DNA from: Maricaulis sp.
GTDB lineage: Bacteria; Pseudomonadota; Alphaproteobacteria; Caulobacterales; Maricaulaceae
DNA: 64,000 nucleotides
Direction of reading: 5' to 3'
NCBI GenBank assembly: GCA_017643585.1
Contig: JAEPND010000007.1
Coordinates: 90,421 to 154,420 of the forward strand
The notes below the pieces were generated by a model. The model was not told where the DNA came from. It did not search any database and saw only the letters and a program-made list of their open reading frames with translations. This document shows, in pieces, positions 36,073 through 45,018 of this stretch. Every line of letters starts with the position of its first letter. Positions within the stretch are counted from its first letter, which is position 1. A program made the position numbers and the translations under genes.

Positions 36073-37857
36073 CTAGCGCGGCTGCGGTGCGTTGGCGCGC
36101 AGCTGAATGCCCTGGGCGTCCATTTGCTGGCGGGCTTCCAGGGCCGCCTGGACTTCCGGCAATTCCATTAGCGCATTCATGCGCGCCATGGCTTCTGCAC
36201 TGTCCGCGGAGACACCGAAGAGCTGCTGGAAAGCCTCGAAGCCGGTCAGCGGCTCGGGATAGCGGCGCAAGCGGAAATCGCCTTCCGGCGCGATACCGGC
36301 GAGTTCCTTGGCAGCTGCAACGGCATCGCGGAAACCACCGATCTCGTCGACCAGGCCGAGATCCAGCGCCTGCGCACCGGTCCAGACACGCCCGCGGGCG
36401 ATCTCCAGAACCCGCTCGAGCGGCAGGTCACGGCCATCGGCAACGCGAGAGGTGAAGTCCTCGTAGATGTCTTCCATCTGCTGGCGATAGGCGTCGCGCT
36501 GGCTGTCGGTCCAGCTCTGCTGGCCCGAGAAAGCCGTGGCGTATTCGCCGCCGACGGAGACAGAATCAGTGCTCAGACCCAGGCGGGCATAGGTGCCGGA
36601 CAGGTCGACCTTGCCACCCAGGACACCGATCGAGCCGGTGATGGTCGTGGCGTGAGCCAGAATGTAATCGGCCGGCGCGGCCAAGTAGTAACCACCGGAC
36701 GCTGCGGCATTGGCCATGGAGATTACGACCGGCTTGCCAGCTTCACGCGCGCGAATGACGGCGTGCCAGATCTGGTCGGATGCGATGGCAGAGCCGCCAC
36801 CGGAATCAACACGGATGATGATGGCCCGGACATTGGGATCTTCCGCTGCCGCCAGGATATTCTCGGACATGCGGTCGCCACCGATCATCTCGCTGCCGCC
36901 GAAGGGACTGGCATCGCCGCCGCCGGTGACGATCGGGCCCTGGCCTTCAATCAGTGCAATGACCGGAGCCGAGCTGAACGGAGCCGGCTGGGCGGCATAA
37001 TCAGACAGTGCGACGCCGCTGGAACCCGCGCCAGCACGCGCCAGGGCGGCTTCACGGGCTTCGATGACGTGACCCAGACGGTCAACCATGCCGACCGACT
37101 GCGCGGTTTCAGCCGTGTGCGGCGAGGTCTCGAACACCTCGGCGATGGCCGCTGTCGTGGTGCCGCGGTCATCGGCAATCGAAGCAACGGCTGTGTCATA
37201 GATCGATCCGATATAGGACGTCATCGCCTCGCGATGCGCCTCGGTCAGACCGGTCTGTGTGTACTGGTTGGCGGCGTTCTTGTACTCGTAGAACTGCTCG
37301 AACTGCGGAACCGCATCGAATTGTTCGAACAATCCGCCCAGGAAGGTGACTTCGGCAGCCAGTCCGGCCGGGGTGAAGCTGGCCGTGTCCTGCAGCCAGA
37401 TCTCGTCCGATCCGGCCACGGCATAATAATTGGTCACAGACGTGCCTTCAAAGCCCTGGGCGTGGGTTAGGACGAAACGACCGGAAGCCTGGAAGTTTTC
37501 GATCGCGAGGCGCATTTCCTCGGCCGTGGCCGGCGACATGCCAAACTCGTTGGCGCGAATGAAGAGGCCGCGAACACGCTCATCCGTCTCGGCGCGTTCC
37601 AGCGTGCGGACAACATCCACAACCGAAAGCGGCTCGGCGAAGGCGAAAGGCGAACTGGACGGGCTGTCCAGGCGACCGGCGCGCAGGTCCAGCTCAAGAA
37701 CAATGCCGTCTGCGGGAAGGGCGACTTCATTCTCCGCACTGCTGAGTGCAGAGGCGAACAACCCGAACACCATGAAGGTGAACAGGATGACTGCGAGTAC
37801 CGATCCGATAATTACGCCGAAGATCGAACCAAAGAAGGTGATCCAGAACTGTTTCAT
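36073..37857 (-). CDS. sppA: Signal peptide peptidase SppA (67K type)
   Basis: 594 residues with an N-terminal transmembrane helix (about 8-37) and two tandem ClpP-like S49 domains, the long form as in E. coli. The catalytic dyad is Lys193 (YEYKNAAN, first domain) and Ser409 (TITGSIGVLG, second domain). It degrades released signal peptides in the membrane. It reads leftward from a promoter in 37858-38075, where nothing else was found. Confidence 0.95.
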   Translation of the reverse strand: MKQFWITFFGSIFGVIIGSVLAVILFTFMVFGLFASALSSAENEVALPADGIVLELDLRAGRLDSPSSSPFAFAEPLSVVDVVRTLERAETDERVRGLFIRANEFGMSPATAEEMRLAIENFQASGRFVLTHAQGFEGTSVTNYYAVAGSDEIWLQDTASFTPAGLAAEVTFLGGLFEQFDAVPQFEQFYEYKNAANQYTQTGLTEAHREAMTSYIGSIYDTAVASIADDRGTTTAAIAEVFETSPHTAETAQSVGMVDRLGHVIEAREAALARAGAGSSGVALSDYAAQPAPFSSAPVIALIEGQGPIVTGGGDASPFGGSEMIGGDRMSENILAAAEDPNVRAIIIRVDSGGGSAIASDQIWHAVIRAREAGKPVVISMANAAASGGYYLAAPADYILAHATTITGSIGVLGGKVDLSGTYARLGLSTDSVSVGGEYATAFSGQQSWTDSQRDAYRQQMEDIYEDFTSRVADGRDLPLERVLEIARGRVWTGAQALDLGLVDEIGGFRDAVAAAKELAGIAPEGDFRLRRYPEPLTGFEAFQQLFGVSADSAEAMARMNALMELPEVQAALEARQQMDAQGIQLRANAPQPR

Positions 37858-38075
37858 TTTAACCCCTTAATGTCGCTGACGAGCGATCCGCCCCAGGTGC
37901 ACGTCCCTGTTTGGGGGCGAGCGTGCAAGAACTGGTCCGCTTTGAGGGTAAATCTAGTGACCCTGAACAGTACGGTCGAGGGGGATTGGCGGGAAATTTG
38001 TCCGCCTACGAATCTCTATAGCGCAGCGTGGCGCAAACGTCGCAGCAGGGGATCAAGAAAGGGCGGGAAATTGAG

Positions 38076-38152
38076 TGGTCGGAGTGGCGAGATTCGAACT
38101 CACGACCCCTGCCTCCCGAAGACAGTGCTCTACCAGGCTGAGCTACACTCCG
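38076..38152 (-). tRNA. tRNA-Pro(CGG)
   Basis: 77 bases including encoded CCA. Acceptor CGGAGTG pairs with CACTCCG; the D-loop contains AGCCTGGTAGAGC, the anticodon loop is TTCGGGA (anticodon CGG, reads CCG) and the T-arm carries GTTCGAATC. Confidence 0.95.
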
Positions 38153-38356
38153 AACCGAGGCGCGGCTTATAGCCAACTATGTTCACAGGTGCAACGCGCT
38201 AATTTCAGCCAGTCGCATATGAAGTGCAGCAATGGCCTGTTCACTGTTTCCCGGCAGCAGTCGTCTGCAATTGAACGGAAATTTACCGCACAGACCCGTT
38301 GCATCATCTCAGCCGAGTCGTTATTTAGCCCGCTCCGCTGAAAACGCGGAACCGGT

Positions 38357-38431
38357 TGGGGCATCGCCAAGTGGTAAGGCATCGGTTTTTGGTACCGACA
38401 TTCCCAGGTTCGAATCCTGGTGCCCCAGCCA
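38357..38431 (+). tRNA. tRNA-Gln(TTG)
   Basis: 75 bases including encoded CCA. Acceptor TGGGGCA pairs with TGCCCCA, giving the U1-A72 pair usual for tRNA-Gln. The anticodon loop is TTTTGGT (anticodon TTG, reads CAA) and the T-loop GTTCGAATC. Divergent from tRNA-Pro, 204 bp away. Confidence 0.95.
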
Positions 38432-38522
38432 ACTCTTCAAGAAAATTTGTAGAAACTTTCCGCGCCCTGTCCGATTTGTGACCTTGCACACCCAAAATCG
38501 TGCCCGAGATGTCACGCTTCAT

Positions 38523-38535
38523 TGATAAATTATCA
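38523..38535. promoter_or_regulatory. AT-rich palindrome, possible operator
   Basis: TGATAA-A-TTATCA, a perfect 6-1-6 palindrome. It somewhat resembles half of an iron-responsive (Fur-type) site and lies about 420 bp upstream of the TonB operon. Distance and shortness make this tentative. Confidence 0.25.
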
Positions 38536-38609
38536 TTGCAGGGACAGGCCGGCCTCAGCTCACAGTAATCTGCTATCTGCAGGCGAGCTCACGACTATTG
38601 TAGGTCCTC

Positions 38610-38795
38610 TCAGGCGAATTTGGGTCGAAAAAGCGCAGTTATGGGATGGATCAGCCCACATTGCTCTATTGATCGGCGCACTTCGCTGGTGTTAGCGTTC
38701 CTCCAAATTTCAAGCGGCGTGTCTGCGCCTATGAGTCGGTGGAGCAACCATCGCGTTGTCGAGTGAACTGCATTCCGTTGGGGATTAGTAACCAC
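38610..38795 (-). pseudogene. Possible remnant of a ParS/MbcA-type antitoxin gene
   Basis: A 61-codon frame whose middle reads TRWLLHRLIGADTPLEIWRN then EVRRSIEQ, loosely like the toxin-binding domain of Xre/MbcA/ParS antitoxins (W-L...G-TPLE...V). It lacks the N-terminal half of such a protein, a clear ribosome-binding site and a toxin partner. May be chance. Confidence 0.2.
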
Positions 38796-38957
38796 TCGTC
38801 CAGAATTAAGCGCTATGTCGGCGTTATCGACGACGGCGTCAGTGCCGTTTGAATTTAGGGTAGGGGGCCAAACCGGCAGGCTGATGTCGGTTCAGCACGA
38901 AATTAGTAAGCGGGAAACCCGGAGGGGGGGCCCGCATTGACCATTGTGAGGCGAGAA

Positions 38958-39752
38958 ATGGTGAACTTGAAGAATTTGGTTCGCGCGTCGCTTATGGCGA
39001 CGGTAGCGACGGCGGCCTTTGGGGGTGTTGCTAGCGCGCAAAGCGCAGTGCTCAACCAGACGCTGGACGTCGCAGAGCAGAGCACGGTTGCAGGTCGTCA
39101 GACCCAGCAGCGTGTTGATCAGCTCGATGACCAGCGCACGGACATCGAACTGGAATACCGCGCTCTGCTGCAGCAGATCGAATCCCAGCGTCTGTTCGTT
39201 GAACAGCAGCAGGTGTTCATCCGCTCGCAGGAGAACGAGCTGACGTCACTGCAGCAGCAGATTGAACGTGTAGACAATATCGAGCGTGACCTCGCTCCGA
39301 TGATGCGCGAAATGGTCACCCAGCTTGACCAGTTCGTAAATCTCGACCTGCCTTTCCAGCTGGAAGGTGAAGATGGTCGCCTGGCCCGCATCGAGCGTCT
39401 GTACGAGCTCGTTGATGATGCCGAGGTTTCCCAGGCTGAGCGCTATCGCGTGATCCTGAACGCCTACGAGATCGAAGCGTCCTACGGTCGCTCCGTTGTT
39501 GTTTTCGAGGAAACGGTTCTTGAAAACGGCGCACCGGTCATCGTTGACGTGCTGCGTATCGGCCGTGTGGCCATGATCCGCCGCGCTCGCGACGACCAGG
39601 GTCTCTCGATCCTCTATGCAGGTGCTTCGGACTGGCAAGATGTGCCGTCCAGCGCCCTGTCCAACGTAAACCGTGCCTTCCGCATCGCGGAAGAAATCAC
39701 GACCCCGTCTGTCTTCCTGGTCCCGCTTCCGGGCCCGTCGGCCGCTCAGTAA
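38958..39752 (+). CDS. DUF3450 periplasmic coiled-coil protein of TonB locus
   Basis: 264 residues: signal peptide (MVNLKNLVRASLMATVATAAFGGVASA, shown by position 1-27), long Gln/Glu-rich coiled coil (about 45-115), then a globular tail. DUF3450 proteins stand at the head of TonB2-type loci next to TtpC-like genes. The ATG at 38958 follows GAGGCGAG; a TTG seven codons upstream is less likely. First gene of a seven-gene operon, gap 24 bp to the next. Confidence 0.88.
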   Translation: MVNLKNLVRASLMATVATAAFGGVASAQSAVLNQTLDVAEQSTVAGRQTQQRVDQLDDQRTDIELEYRALLQQIESQRLFVEQQQVFIRSQENELTSLQQQIERVDNIERDLAPMMREMVTQLDQFVNLDLPFQLEGEDGRLARIERLYELVDDAEVSQAERYRVILNAYEIEASYGRSVVVFEETVLENGAPVIVDVLRIGRVAMIRRARDDQGLSILYAGASDWQDVPSSALSNVNRAFRIAEEITTPSVFLVPLPGPSAAQ

Positions 39753-39776
39753 CGGTCAGGTACGGAGAGTAGAACG

Positions 39777-41168
39777 ATGAAAACGACGATGAAAATCCTC
39801 GCAGCCGCAATGTCCTTCGGCCTTGCCCTGTCCGCCGGCGCAGAAGCTTACGCTCAAACGCAGCCGGCTACGTCCCTTAACGAGCTGCTGAACCGCGTCC
39901 GTCAGGACACGCGTGAAGCCAGCCAGGAAAACCAGCAGCGCCTGAACGAGTTCCAGAGCTCGCGCAACCAGCAGCAGTCCCTGCTGTCCCAGGCGCGCAG
40001 CGAACTGTCCTCGCTAGAGCGCCAGGCCGACCAGCTGTCCGCTCAGTTCGATGCCAACCAGATTGCCATCGACGAGCAGGCTGACATCCTCCGCCAGCGC
40101 CAGGGTGCGTTCGGTGAGGTCTTCGGTACGGCCCGTCAGGTTGCCGGCGAATTCGCCGCAGTGATCGACGGCTCGATTGTTTCCGCTCAGTTCCCGGGTC
40201 GCGCTGACGCCCTGGACGCGCTGGCGAACTCCAATGTTCTGCCGACGCGTGAAGAGCTGGACTTCATCCCGCGCCGCGTGATCGAGGAAATGATCCACCA
40301 GCAGTCGGTCACCACTTTCAACTCTGTTGTCTATGGCATCAATAACGGTGAGCCGGTTTCGGTTACCCGCGTTGGTCCGTTCGTGGCCTTCTCGAATAAC
40401 AACAACAACCAGCGTTTCGCGCTGTGGTCCCAGGAAGACACCACCAATGAGTGGCGCCTCTCCGACCTCGCTCGTCAGCCCCCGGCCCAGTTCGCCGGTG
40501 GTGCATCTGCACTGTTCAACGCAGCGCCGGGTGAAGTTGTCATGGGTGTTCTTGACCCGTCTCGTGGCCCGCTCCTCGAAATCTACAAGGACGTTCCGAA
40601 CATCAACGAGCGTATCGACCAGTCCGGTAACGTTGGTCTGGTGATCATCGGCCTCCTGATCCTGTCTGCTGCCTTCGGTCTGTTCCGCATCTTCATGCTG
40701 TTCACCACCCAGGCTGCCGTGAACGGTCAGAAGCGTTCGTCCAAGGCCAAGAAGGGTAACCCGCTCGGCCGCGTCATGCTCGCTTACGAATCTGTCAAGG
40801 ATCGTGACACCGAGACCATCGAGCTGAAGCTCGACAACGCCATCCTGCAGGAAACGCCGAAGCTCGACTTTGGTCTGAACTTCCTGAAGCTTGCCGCTGG
40901 TATTGCTCCGCTGCTGGGTCTGCTCGGTACGGTTACCGGTATGATCAAGACCTTCACCCAGATTACCCTGTTCGGTACGGGTGACCCGAAGGTTATGGCC
41001 GGCGGTATCTCCGAAGCCCTGATGACCACGGTGCTTGGCCTTATTGCTGCCATTCCGCTGCTGTTCATTCACAGCTTCGCAGCCAGCTTCGCGCGTGGTG
41101 TACAGGCTGTCCTGGAAGAACAGGCGGCTGGCATGGTTGCCCGTCACGCTGAAGAATCCAACGGCTGA
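39777..41168 (+). CDS. TtpC-like MotA/TolQ/ExbB protein with periplasmic coiled coil
   Basis: 463 residues: signal sequence, a coiled-coil periplasmic domain of about 250 residues, a transmembrane helix near 282-305, then a MotA/TolQ/ExbB channel domain (LKLAAGIAPLLGLLGTVTGM near residue 360; GGISEALMTTVLGLIAAIP). This layout matches TtpC, the fourth component of Vibrio TonB2 systems, which couples ExbB/ExbD to TonB2. Probably stabilises or gates the energising complex. Confidence 0.88.
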   Translation: MKTTMKILAAAMSFGLALSAGAEAYAQTQPATSLNELLNRVRQDTREASQENQQRLNEFQSSRNQQQSLLSQARSELSSLERQADQLSAQFDANQIAIDEQADILRQRQGAFGEVFGTARQVAGEFAAVIDGSIVSAQFPGRADALDALANSNVLPTREELDFIPRRVIEEMIHQQSVTTFNSVVYGINNGEPVSVTRVGPFVAFSNNNNNQRFALWSQEDTTNEWRLSDLARQPPAQFAGGASALFNAAPGEVVMGVLDPSRGPLLEIYKDVPNINERIDQSGNVGLVIIGLLILSAAFGLFRIFMLFTTQAAVNGQKRSSKAKKGNPLGRVMLAYESVKDRDTETIELKLDNAILQETPKLDFGLNFLKLAAGIAPLLGLLGTVTGMIKTFTQITLFGTGDPKVMAGGISEALMTTVLGLIAAIPLLFIHSFAASFARGVQAVLEEQAAGMVARHAEESNG

Positions 41169-41182
41169 TCGGAGGAAGCACG

Positions 41183-41710
41183 ATGGATTTCCAGGCCGTA
41201 TATTCCGGCCTTCAGGAGTTCCTCGAACGCGGGGGCCCCGTATTGGTCGTCATCATGATCACGACCTTTATTATGTGGGCCTTCATGCTCGAGCGCTTCG
41301 CTTACTTCTTCTTCGCCCAGAAGGGTGATGCGGATAGAGCGTTGCGGGAGTGGGCAGCACGTGCAGACAAACAGTCTTGGTATGCACATGCGATCCGCGA
41401 CCAGCTCATCTCGGAGGTCAAGGCAAGCGCCGATCAGAATGTCGAGCTCATAAAGACGCTCGTCGCTGTGGCGCCGCTCTTCGGACTGTTGGGGACAGTG
41501 ACCGGCATGGTCTCAGTCTTTGACGTAATGTCCATTTCCGGTTCGTCCGATGCACAGGCCATGTCGGCCGGTGTGTCCCGTGCGACGATCCCGACCATGG
41601 CTGGCATGGTTGCGTCCCTGTCGGGTCTCATCCTCGCCAATTACATCGAGCGTATGGCAAAGCGCCGCACTGCGGTTCTCGCCAGCGATCTCGAGATTGA
41701 GGAGGGCTAG
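41183..41710 (+). CDS. exbB: ExbB-family proton channel subunit
   Basis: 175 residues with three transmembrane helices and the family motif VAVAPLFGLLGTVTGMVSVF near residue 92, followed by MSAGVSRATIPTMAGMVASL. It forms the inner-membrane proton channel with ExbD and energises TonB. Short version, as in TonB2-type loci. Begins 14 bp after the TtpC-like gene and ends 2 bp before the first exbD. Confidence 0.93.
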   Translation: MDFQAVYSGLQEFLERGGPVLVVIMITTFIMWAFMLERFAYFFFAQKGDADRALREWAARADKQSWYAHAIRDQLISEVKASADQNVELIKTLVAVAPLFGLLGTVTGMVSVFDVMSISGSSDAQAMSAGVSRATIPTMAGMVASLSGLILANYIERMAKRRTAVLASDLEIEEG

Positions 41711-41712
41711 CC

Positions 41713-42126
41713 ATGCGTCGTCGTAAGCAACAAGGAGATGATCAGGCAGAAGTAAACATGACGCCGATGCTCGACATCGTCTTCATTCTCCTGATCTTCT
41801 TCATCGTAACGGCTACGTTCCTCAACGAGGAAGGTATCAACATGCAGCCGCCGCCGGAGACAACTGAGCCGCCGGATGCGGATGCTCCGTCACCGATCGT
41901 GGTCCAGGTCGACGAGGACAATAATATCTTCGTCAACCGTGTCCGCACCGATGTGGATCGTGTGATTTCAGCCGTTAACCGTTTCCGTGCCGAGTCTGCC
42001 GGCAGTGCAGTTCTGATCGAAGCCAACGATGAAGCCTCTCACGGCATCATTGTTCGGATTTGGGATGACATGTCTGCCAATGGCGTACCGGTCTCGCTGA
42101 CCCGCGCAAGCGGTCAGCAGGAATAA
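41713..42126 (+). CDS. exbD: ExbD-family protein, first copy
   Basis: 137 residues: cytoplasmic N-terminus, one transmembrane helix containing the essential Asp in VNMTPMLDIVFILLIFFIVT (Asp25), and a periplasmic domain. A Pro-rich segment (MQPPPETTEPPDADAPSP) follows the helix. It works with ExbB to harness the proton gradient. Confidence 0.94.
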   Translation: MRRRKQQGDDQAEVNMTPMLDIVFILLIFFIVTATFLNEEGINMQPPPETTEPPDADAPSPIVVQVDEDNNIFVNRVRTDVDRVISAVNRFRAESAGSAVLIEANDEASHGIIVRIWDDMSANGVPVSLTRASGQQE

Positions 42127-42142
42127 CCGGGGAGGTGAGTTA

Positions 42143-42547
42143 ATGGCTCGTCGCACAAGCCGAGTATCAACAGACGATAGTGATGTTGAACTGGACATGA
42201 CGCCCATGCTGGACGTCGTCTTCATCCTTCTCATCTTCTTTATCGTTACGTCCGTCTTCATCAAGGAACCGGGCACGGATGTCATCCGTCCCGAGGCCCT
42301 GACGCAAGACGATCTCAACCCGTCCATGCTCGTTGCCGTTACGTCGGAAAGCGAGATCTGGGTCAACCGACGCTCTTATGAAATGGCCGAAATGCGTCCG
42401 GTAATCGAGCAGCTGCTGCAAGAGAACCCGCGCGCACGTGCCACAATTCAGGGCGATGAAGAGGCCGAAATCGGCGTCGTACTCGATGTCCAGGAATTGC
42501 TCCTGGAAATGGGTGTCGATGTTACGATCTCGACCTTGCAGGATTAA
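42143..42547 (+). CDS. ExbD-family protein, second copy
   Basis: 134 residues, same topology, with the helix and essential Asp in LDMTPMLDVVFILLIFFIVT (Asp24). The periplasmic part diverges from the first copy (IRPEALTQDDLNPSMLVAVT). Two consecutive exbD genes occur in several TonB2-type loci and may form a heteromeric stator. It is 16 bp after the first copy and 11 bp before tonB. Confidence 0.93.
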   Translation: MARRTSRVSTDDSDVELDMTPMLDVVFILLIFFIVTSVFIKEPGTDVIRPEALTQDDLNPSMLVAVTSESEIWVNRRSYEMAEMRPVIEQLLQENPRARATIQGDEEAEIGVVLDVQELLLEMGVDVTISTLQD

Positions 42548-42558
42548 GGAGAGGAATA

Positions 42559-43176
42559 ATGGGTAGTATTGTTCGTCTCGTTATCGGTGTCCCGATTGCA
42601 GCCTTGGTGACGGTTGTTCTCTTCGTGATCATGTACAATCTCATCGTTCCCGATGCGGTTGAGATCGAAGAGGCCAGCGATAACCTGCGTATCTCGATCA
42701 ATGATGAGGTTGCAGAGGTGGAAGCTCGTCGTCGTGACACCACGATTGACGATGTGGATCAGATTGATCCGCCGCCCCCGCCGCCGCAGATCGAGCGCCA
42801 GGCTGCCGAGCAGCCGACAGAAGGTCTCGACACCATTGTGGGTCAGATTCCTGAATTCGACACACCTCAGCTCGCGTCTGACAGCGTCAGCTTCTCGGTC
42901 TCTGACCGTGATGCCCAGCCGCTGGTCCGGATCGAGCCGCAATACCCGCCGCGCGCTGCGGAGCGGGGTGTTGAGGGTACGTGTGCCGTTCGTTTCGATG
43001 TGACGCCGGACGGTACGCCGACCAACGTCACCATCATGAGCTGTTCCAGCTCGATGTTCGAACGCGCATCCATCCGTGCTGTCGAGCGTTGGCGTTATAA
43101 TCCGAAGGTCGAGAACGGTGTTCCGGTTGCCCGTCGTGGCGTGGAAACCCAGTTCAACTTCGAACTCGCGGATTAA
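42559..43176 (+). CDS. tonB: TonB-family energy transducer
   Basis: 205 residues: N-terminal transmembrane helix (about 5-27), a short linker with DPPPPPPQIERQ, and a C-terminal TonB domain (PLVRIEPQYPPRAAERGVEG; SIRAVERWRYNPKVENG) containing a Cys pair (GTCAVRF, SCSSS). It contacts TonB boxes of outer-membrane receptors. The linker is much shorter than in E. coli TonB, as in TonB2. Confidence 0.93.
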   Translation: MGSIVRLVIGVPIAALVTVVLFVIMYNLIVPDAVEIEEASDNLRISINDEVAEVEARRRDTTIDDVDQIDPPPPPPQIERQAAEQPTEGLDTIVGQIPEFDTPQLASDSVSFSVSDRDAQPLVRIEPQYPPRAAERGVEGTCAVRFDVTPDGTPTNVTIMSCSSSMFERASIRAVERWRYNPKVENGVPVARRGVETQFNFELAD

Positions 43177-43308
43177 GCAGTAGTCAGAGGTGGTTCTGCC
43201 CCCGGGCAGGCCACCTCATCTTCCGGCCCTGCCGCTGCGTCTTGAGACGTCGTTGCCAGGCCAGAGAACACCAGTCCGGGGAGAGGGACTGGTATGAAGG
43301 AGCCATCG

Positions 43309-44826
43309 ATGACCCGTTTTGACGGATTCGATCTAGCGAAATTCACGCGCTCTGCGTCGATGATCGTTCTCGCCGGTGTGCTGTTCGGAACGGCTGTTTC
43401 CGATGCTGACGCACAGCGCCGCAATCGCCGTGATGCCGAGCAATCGGAAGAAGATGCTGCTGAACGCGTCTTCTCCGCTGCGATCGGTGAAATCGTCCTG
43501 GCGGCCCAGGAACAGCAGGGCCTGGAACTGTTTGCCGAGTCGATCGAGACGCTGAACCGCGCGCTCAACACCAGCGGCATCAACCCGTATGAGCGGTCGA
43601 TCGTGCTGCAGATGCGTGGTCGCGCCTTTTACGAGCAGGAGCAGGTCCAGCGGGCGATTACGGATTGGGAAACTGCAATCACCACCGGCGCCATGCTGAC
43701 GTCGGAAATCGCGAACCTGCGCATCAATATCGGCCAGCTGTACATCACAGAGGGCCAGTACGATCAGGGTATCAACACGCTTGAGGCGGCCATCCGCGAT
43801 GCCGGTCCGGACATCGTGACTGCACCGCTGGCCCGTATGCTGTCCCAGGCCTATGCCCAGGCCGAACGCTATCAAGATGGCCTGCGCTGGGCCGAGGCGT
43901 TCTGGGAACTGCATCCCTATGCCGATCGTAGCCGCGGCGATTACTCGCTGATGCTGTTCTACTATCAGCAGCTGGACATGATCCCGCAGCAGATGGAAAT
44001 CGTCGAAGCCATGGTTGCCCGCTGGCCCGACGAAAAGCGTAACTGGACGTCCTACGCGTCCCTGCTGGCCCAGACGAACCGTGAAACGGACGCGTTTGAA
44101 GCCAACAAGATCATGTACATCAACGGCATGCTGACCGAGAGTGCAGAGATCGAGCGGGTCTCGCAGTACTATTCCTACTTCGAATATCCCTATCGCGGTG
44201 CAGCCATCCTCGAGCGTGAGATGAATGCCGGTCGTGTCGATCGCGACCAGGGCAATCTCCAGCTGCTCGCCAATATGTGGCGTCAGGCACGTGAGTGGGA
44301 GCGGGCCATCCCGGTTCTGCGTCAGCTGGCTCAGCTGACCGGTGACGGTGATGACTGGGTGAAACTGGCCGAGGCCCTCTACCAGGAGGACCAGCTGTCA
44401 GAAGCGGAGACCGCGTTCCAGGAAGCGCTCAACCGCGGCGGCATCAACCGTCCGGGTGATACCTGGAACCTGCTGGGCACCGTGCGTTACGAGCTCGGCC
44501 GTCGCCAGTCCGCGATTGCCGCCTTCCAGGAAGGTGCTCGTTTCCCGTATGCCCGTCGTACGGCAAATGGTTGGGCGACCTTCATTCGCGCCGAGATCAA
44601 TGGTGAAGCAGAGCGTGCACGCCTGCGTCGCCGTATTGCCCGGGACGAGTGCGGGTTCACCATTACCGACCTGGTCAATGGTGCGCGCCTGTTCGGTGAT
44701 GTTGATGAGGAAGGCCGCGTGAACATCGATGTTCCCGAGCGTTGCCAGCCCTTCTACAACCGCTTTGGCGAGCCGATCGAAGAGGTCGCTGCCAATGATG
44801 CGGCCGCGGAATCGGATAACGGCTAA
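43309..44826 (+). CDS. TPR-repeat periplasmic protein of TonB locus
   Basis: 505 residues from the ATG at 43309 (AAGGAG upstream; ATG 43294 is an alternative). A signal peptide ending near ADAQ is followed by a series of TPR-like helices (VQRAITDWETAITTGAMLTS; YDQGINTLEAAIRDAG; LSEAETAFQEALNRGG) and a C-terminal region with two cysteines. TPR proteins end TonB2-type operons and may contact TonB or the receptor. Last gene before a strong terminator. Confidence 0.88.
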   Translation: MTRFDGFDLAKFTRSASMIVLAGVLFGTAVSDADAQRRNRRDAEQSEEDAAERVFSAAIGEIVLAAQEQQGLELFAESIETLNRALNTSGINPYERSIVLQMRGRAFYEQEQVQRAITDWETAITTGAMLTSEIANLRINIGQLYITEGQYDQGINTLEAAIRDAGPDIVTAPLARMLSQAYAQAERYQDGLRWAEAFWELHPYADRSRGDYSLMLFYYQQLDMIPQQMEIVEAMVARWPDEKRNWTSYASLLAQTNRETDAFEANKIMYINGMLTESAEIERVSQYYSYFEYPYRGAAILEREMNAGRVDRDQGNLQLLANMWRQAREWERAIPVLRQLAQLTGDGDDWVKLAEALYQEDQLSEAETAFQEALNRGGINRPGDTWNLLGTVRYELGRRQSAIAAFQEGARFPYARRTANGWATFIRAEINGEAERARLRRRIARDECGFTITDLVNGARLFGDVDEEGRVNIDVPERCQPFYNRFGEPIEEVAANDAAAESDNG

Positions 44827-44852
44827 GCCCGGACACTCCGTTCGAAAAGATC

Positions 44853-44882
44853 AACGCCCCGGCCATCGCCGGGGCGTTTTTC
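44853..44882 (+). terminator. Terminator of the TonB operon
   Basis: 11-bp stem (44853-44863 with 44868-44878), loop CATC, then a TTT(T) tract. It lies 27 bp after the TPR stop and closes the operon 38958-44826. Confidence 0.9.
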
Positions 44883-45018
44883 TATTGCGGGTATACACTG
44901 CTCACTTCTTGCAATCTCTGCGCGCCTTATTCTCGCCACCAGATGGCAGGAAGCTTTCCACATCATGACAGCATGCACCGGGGCTGGGGAGTTCGTGTCA
45001 TGAATTGGGGAGGTGCAC

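Larger units (their letters stand above)
38432..38957. other. Long intergenic region before the TonB locus
   Basis: About 526 bases with no confident gene. Base composition is less GC-rich than the neighbours. It contains a small palindrome (38523-38535), a possible gene remnant on the minus strand (38610-38795) and presumably the promoter of the TonB operon in the last 100 bases. Confidence 0.6.

Noticed and set aside
38232-38525. Frames running through tRNA-Gln
   Set aside because: They are translations of the tRNA gene and its flanks.
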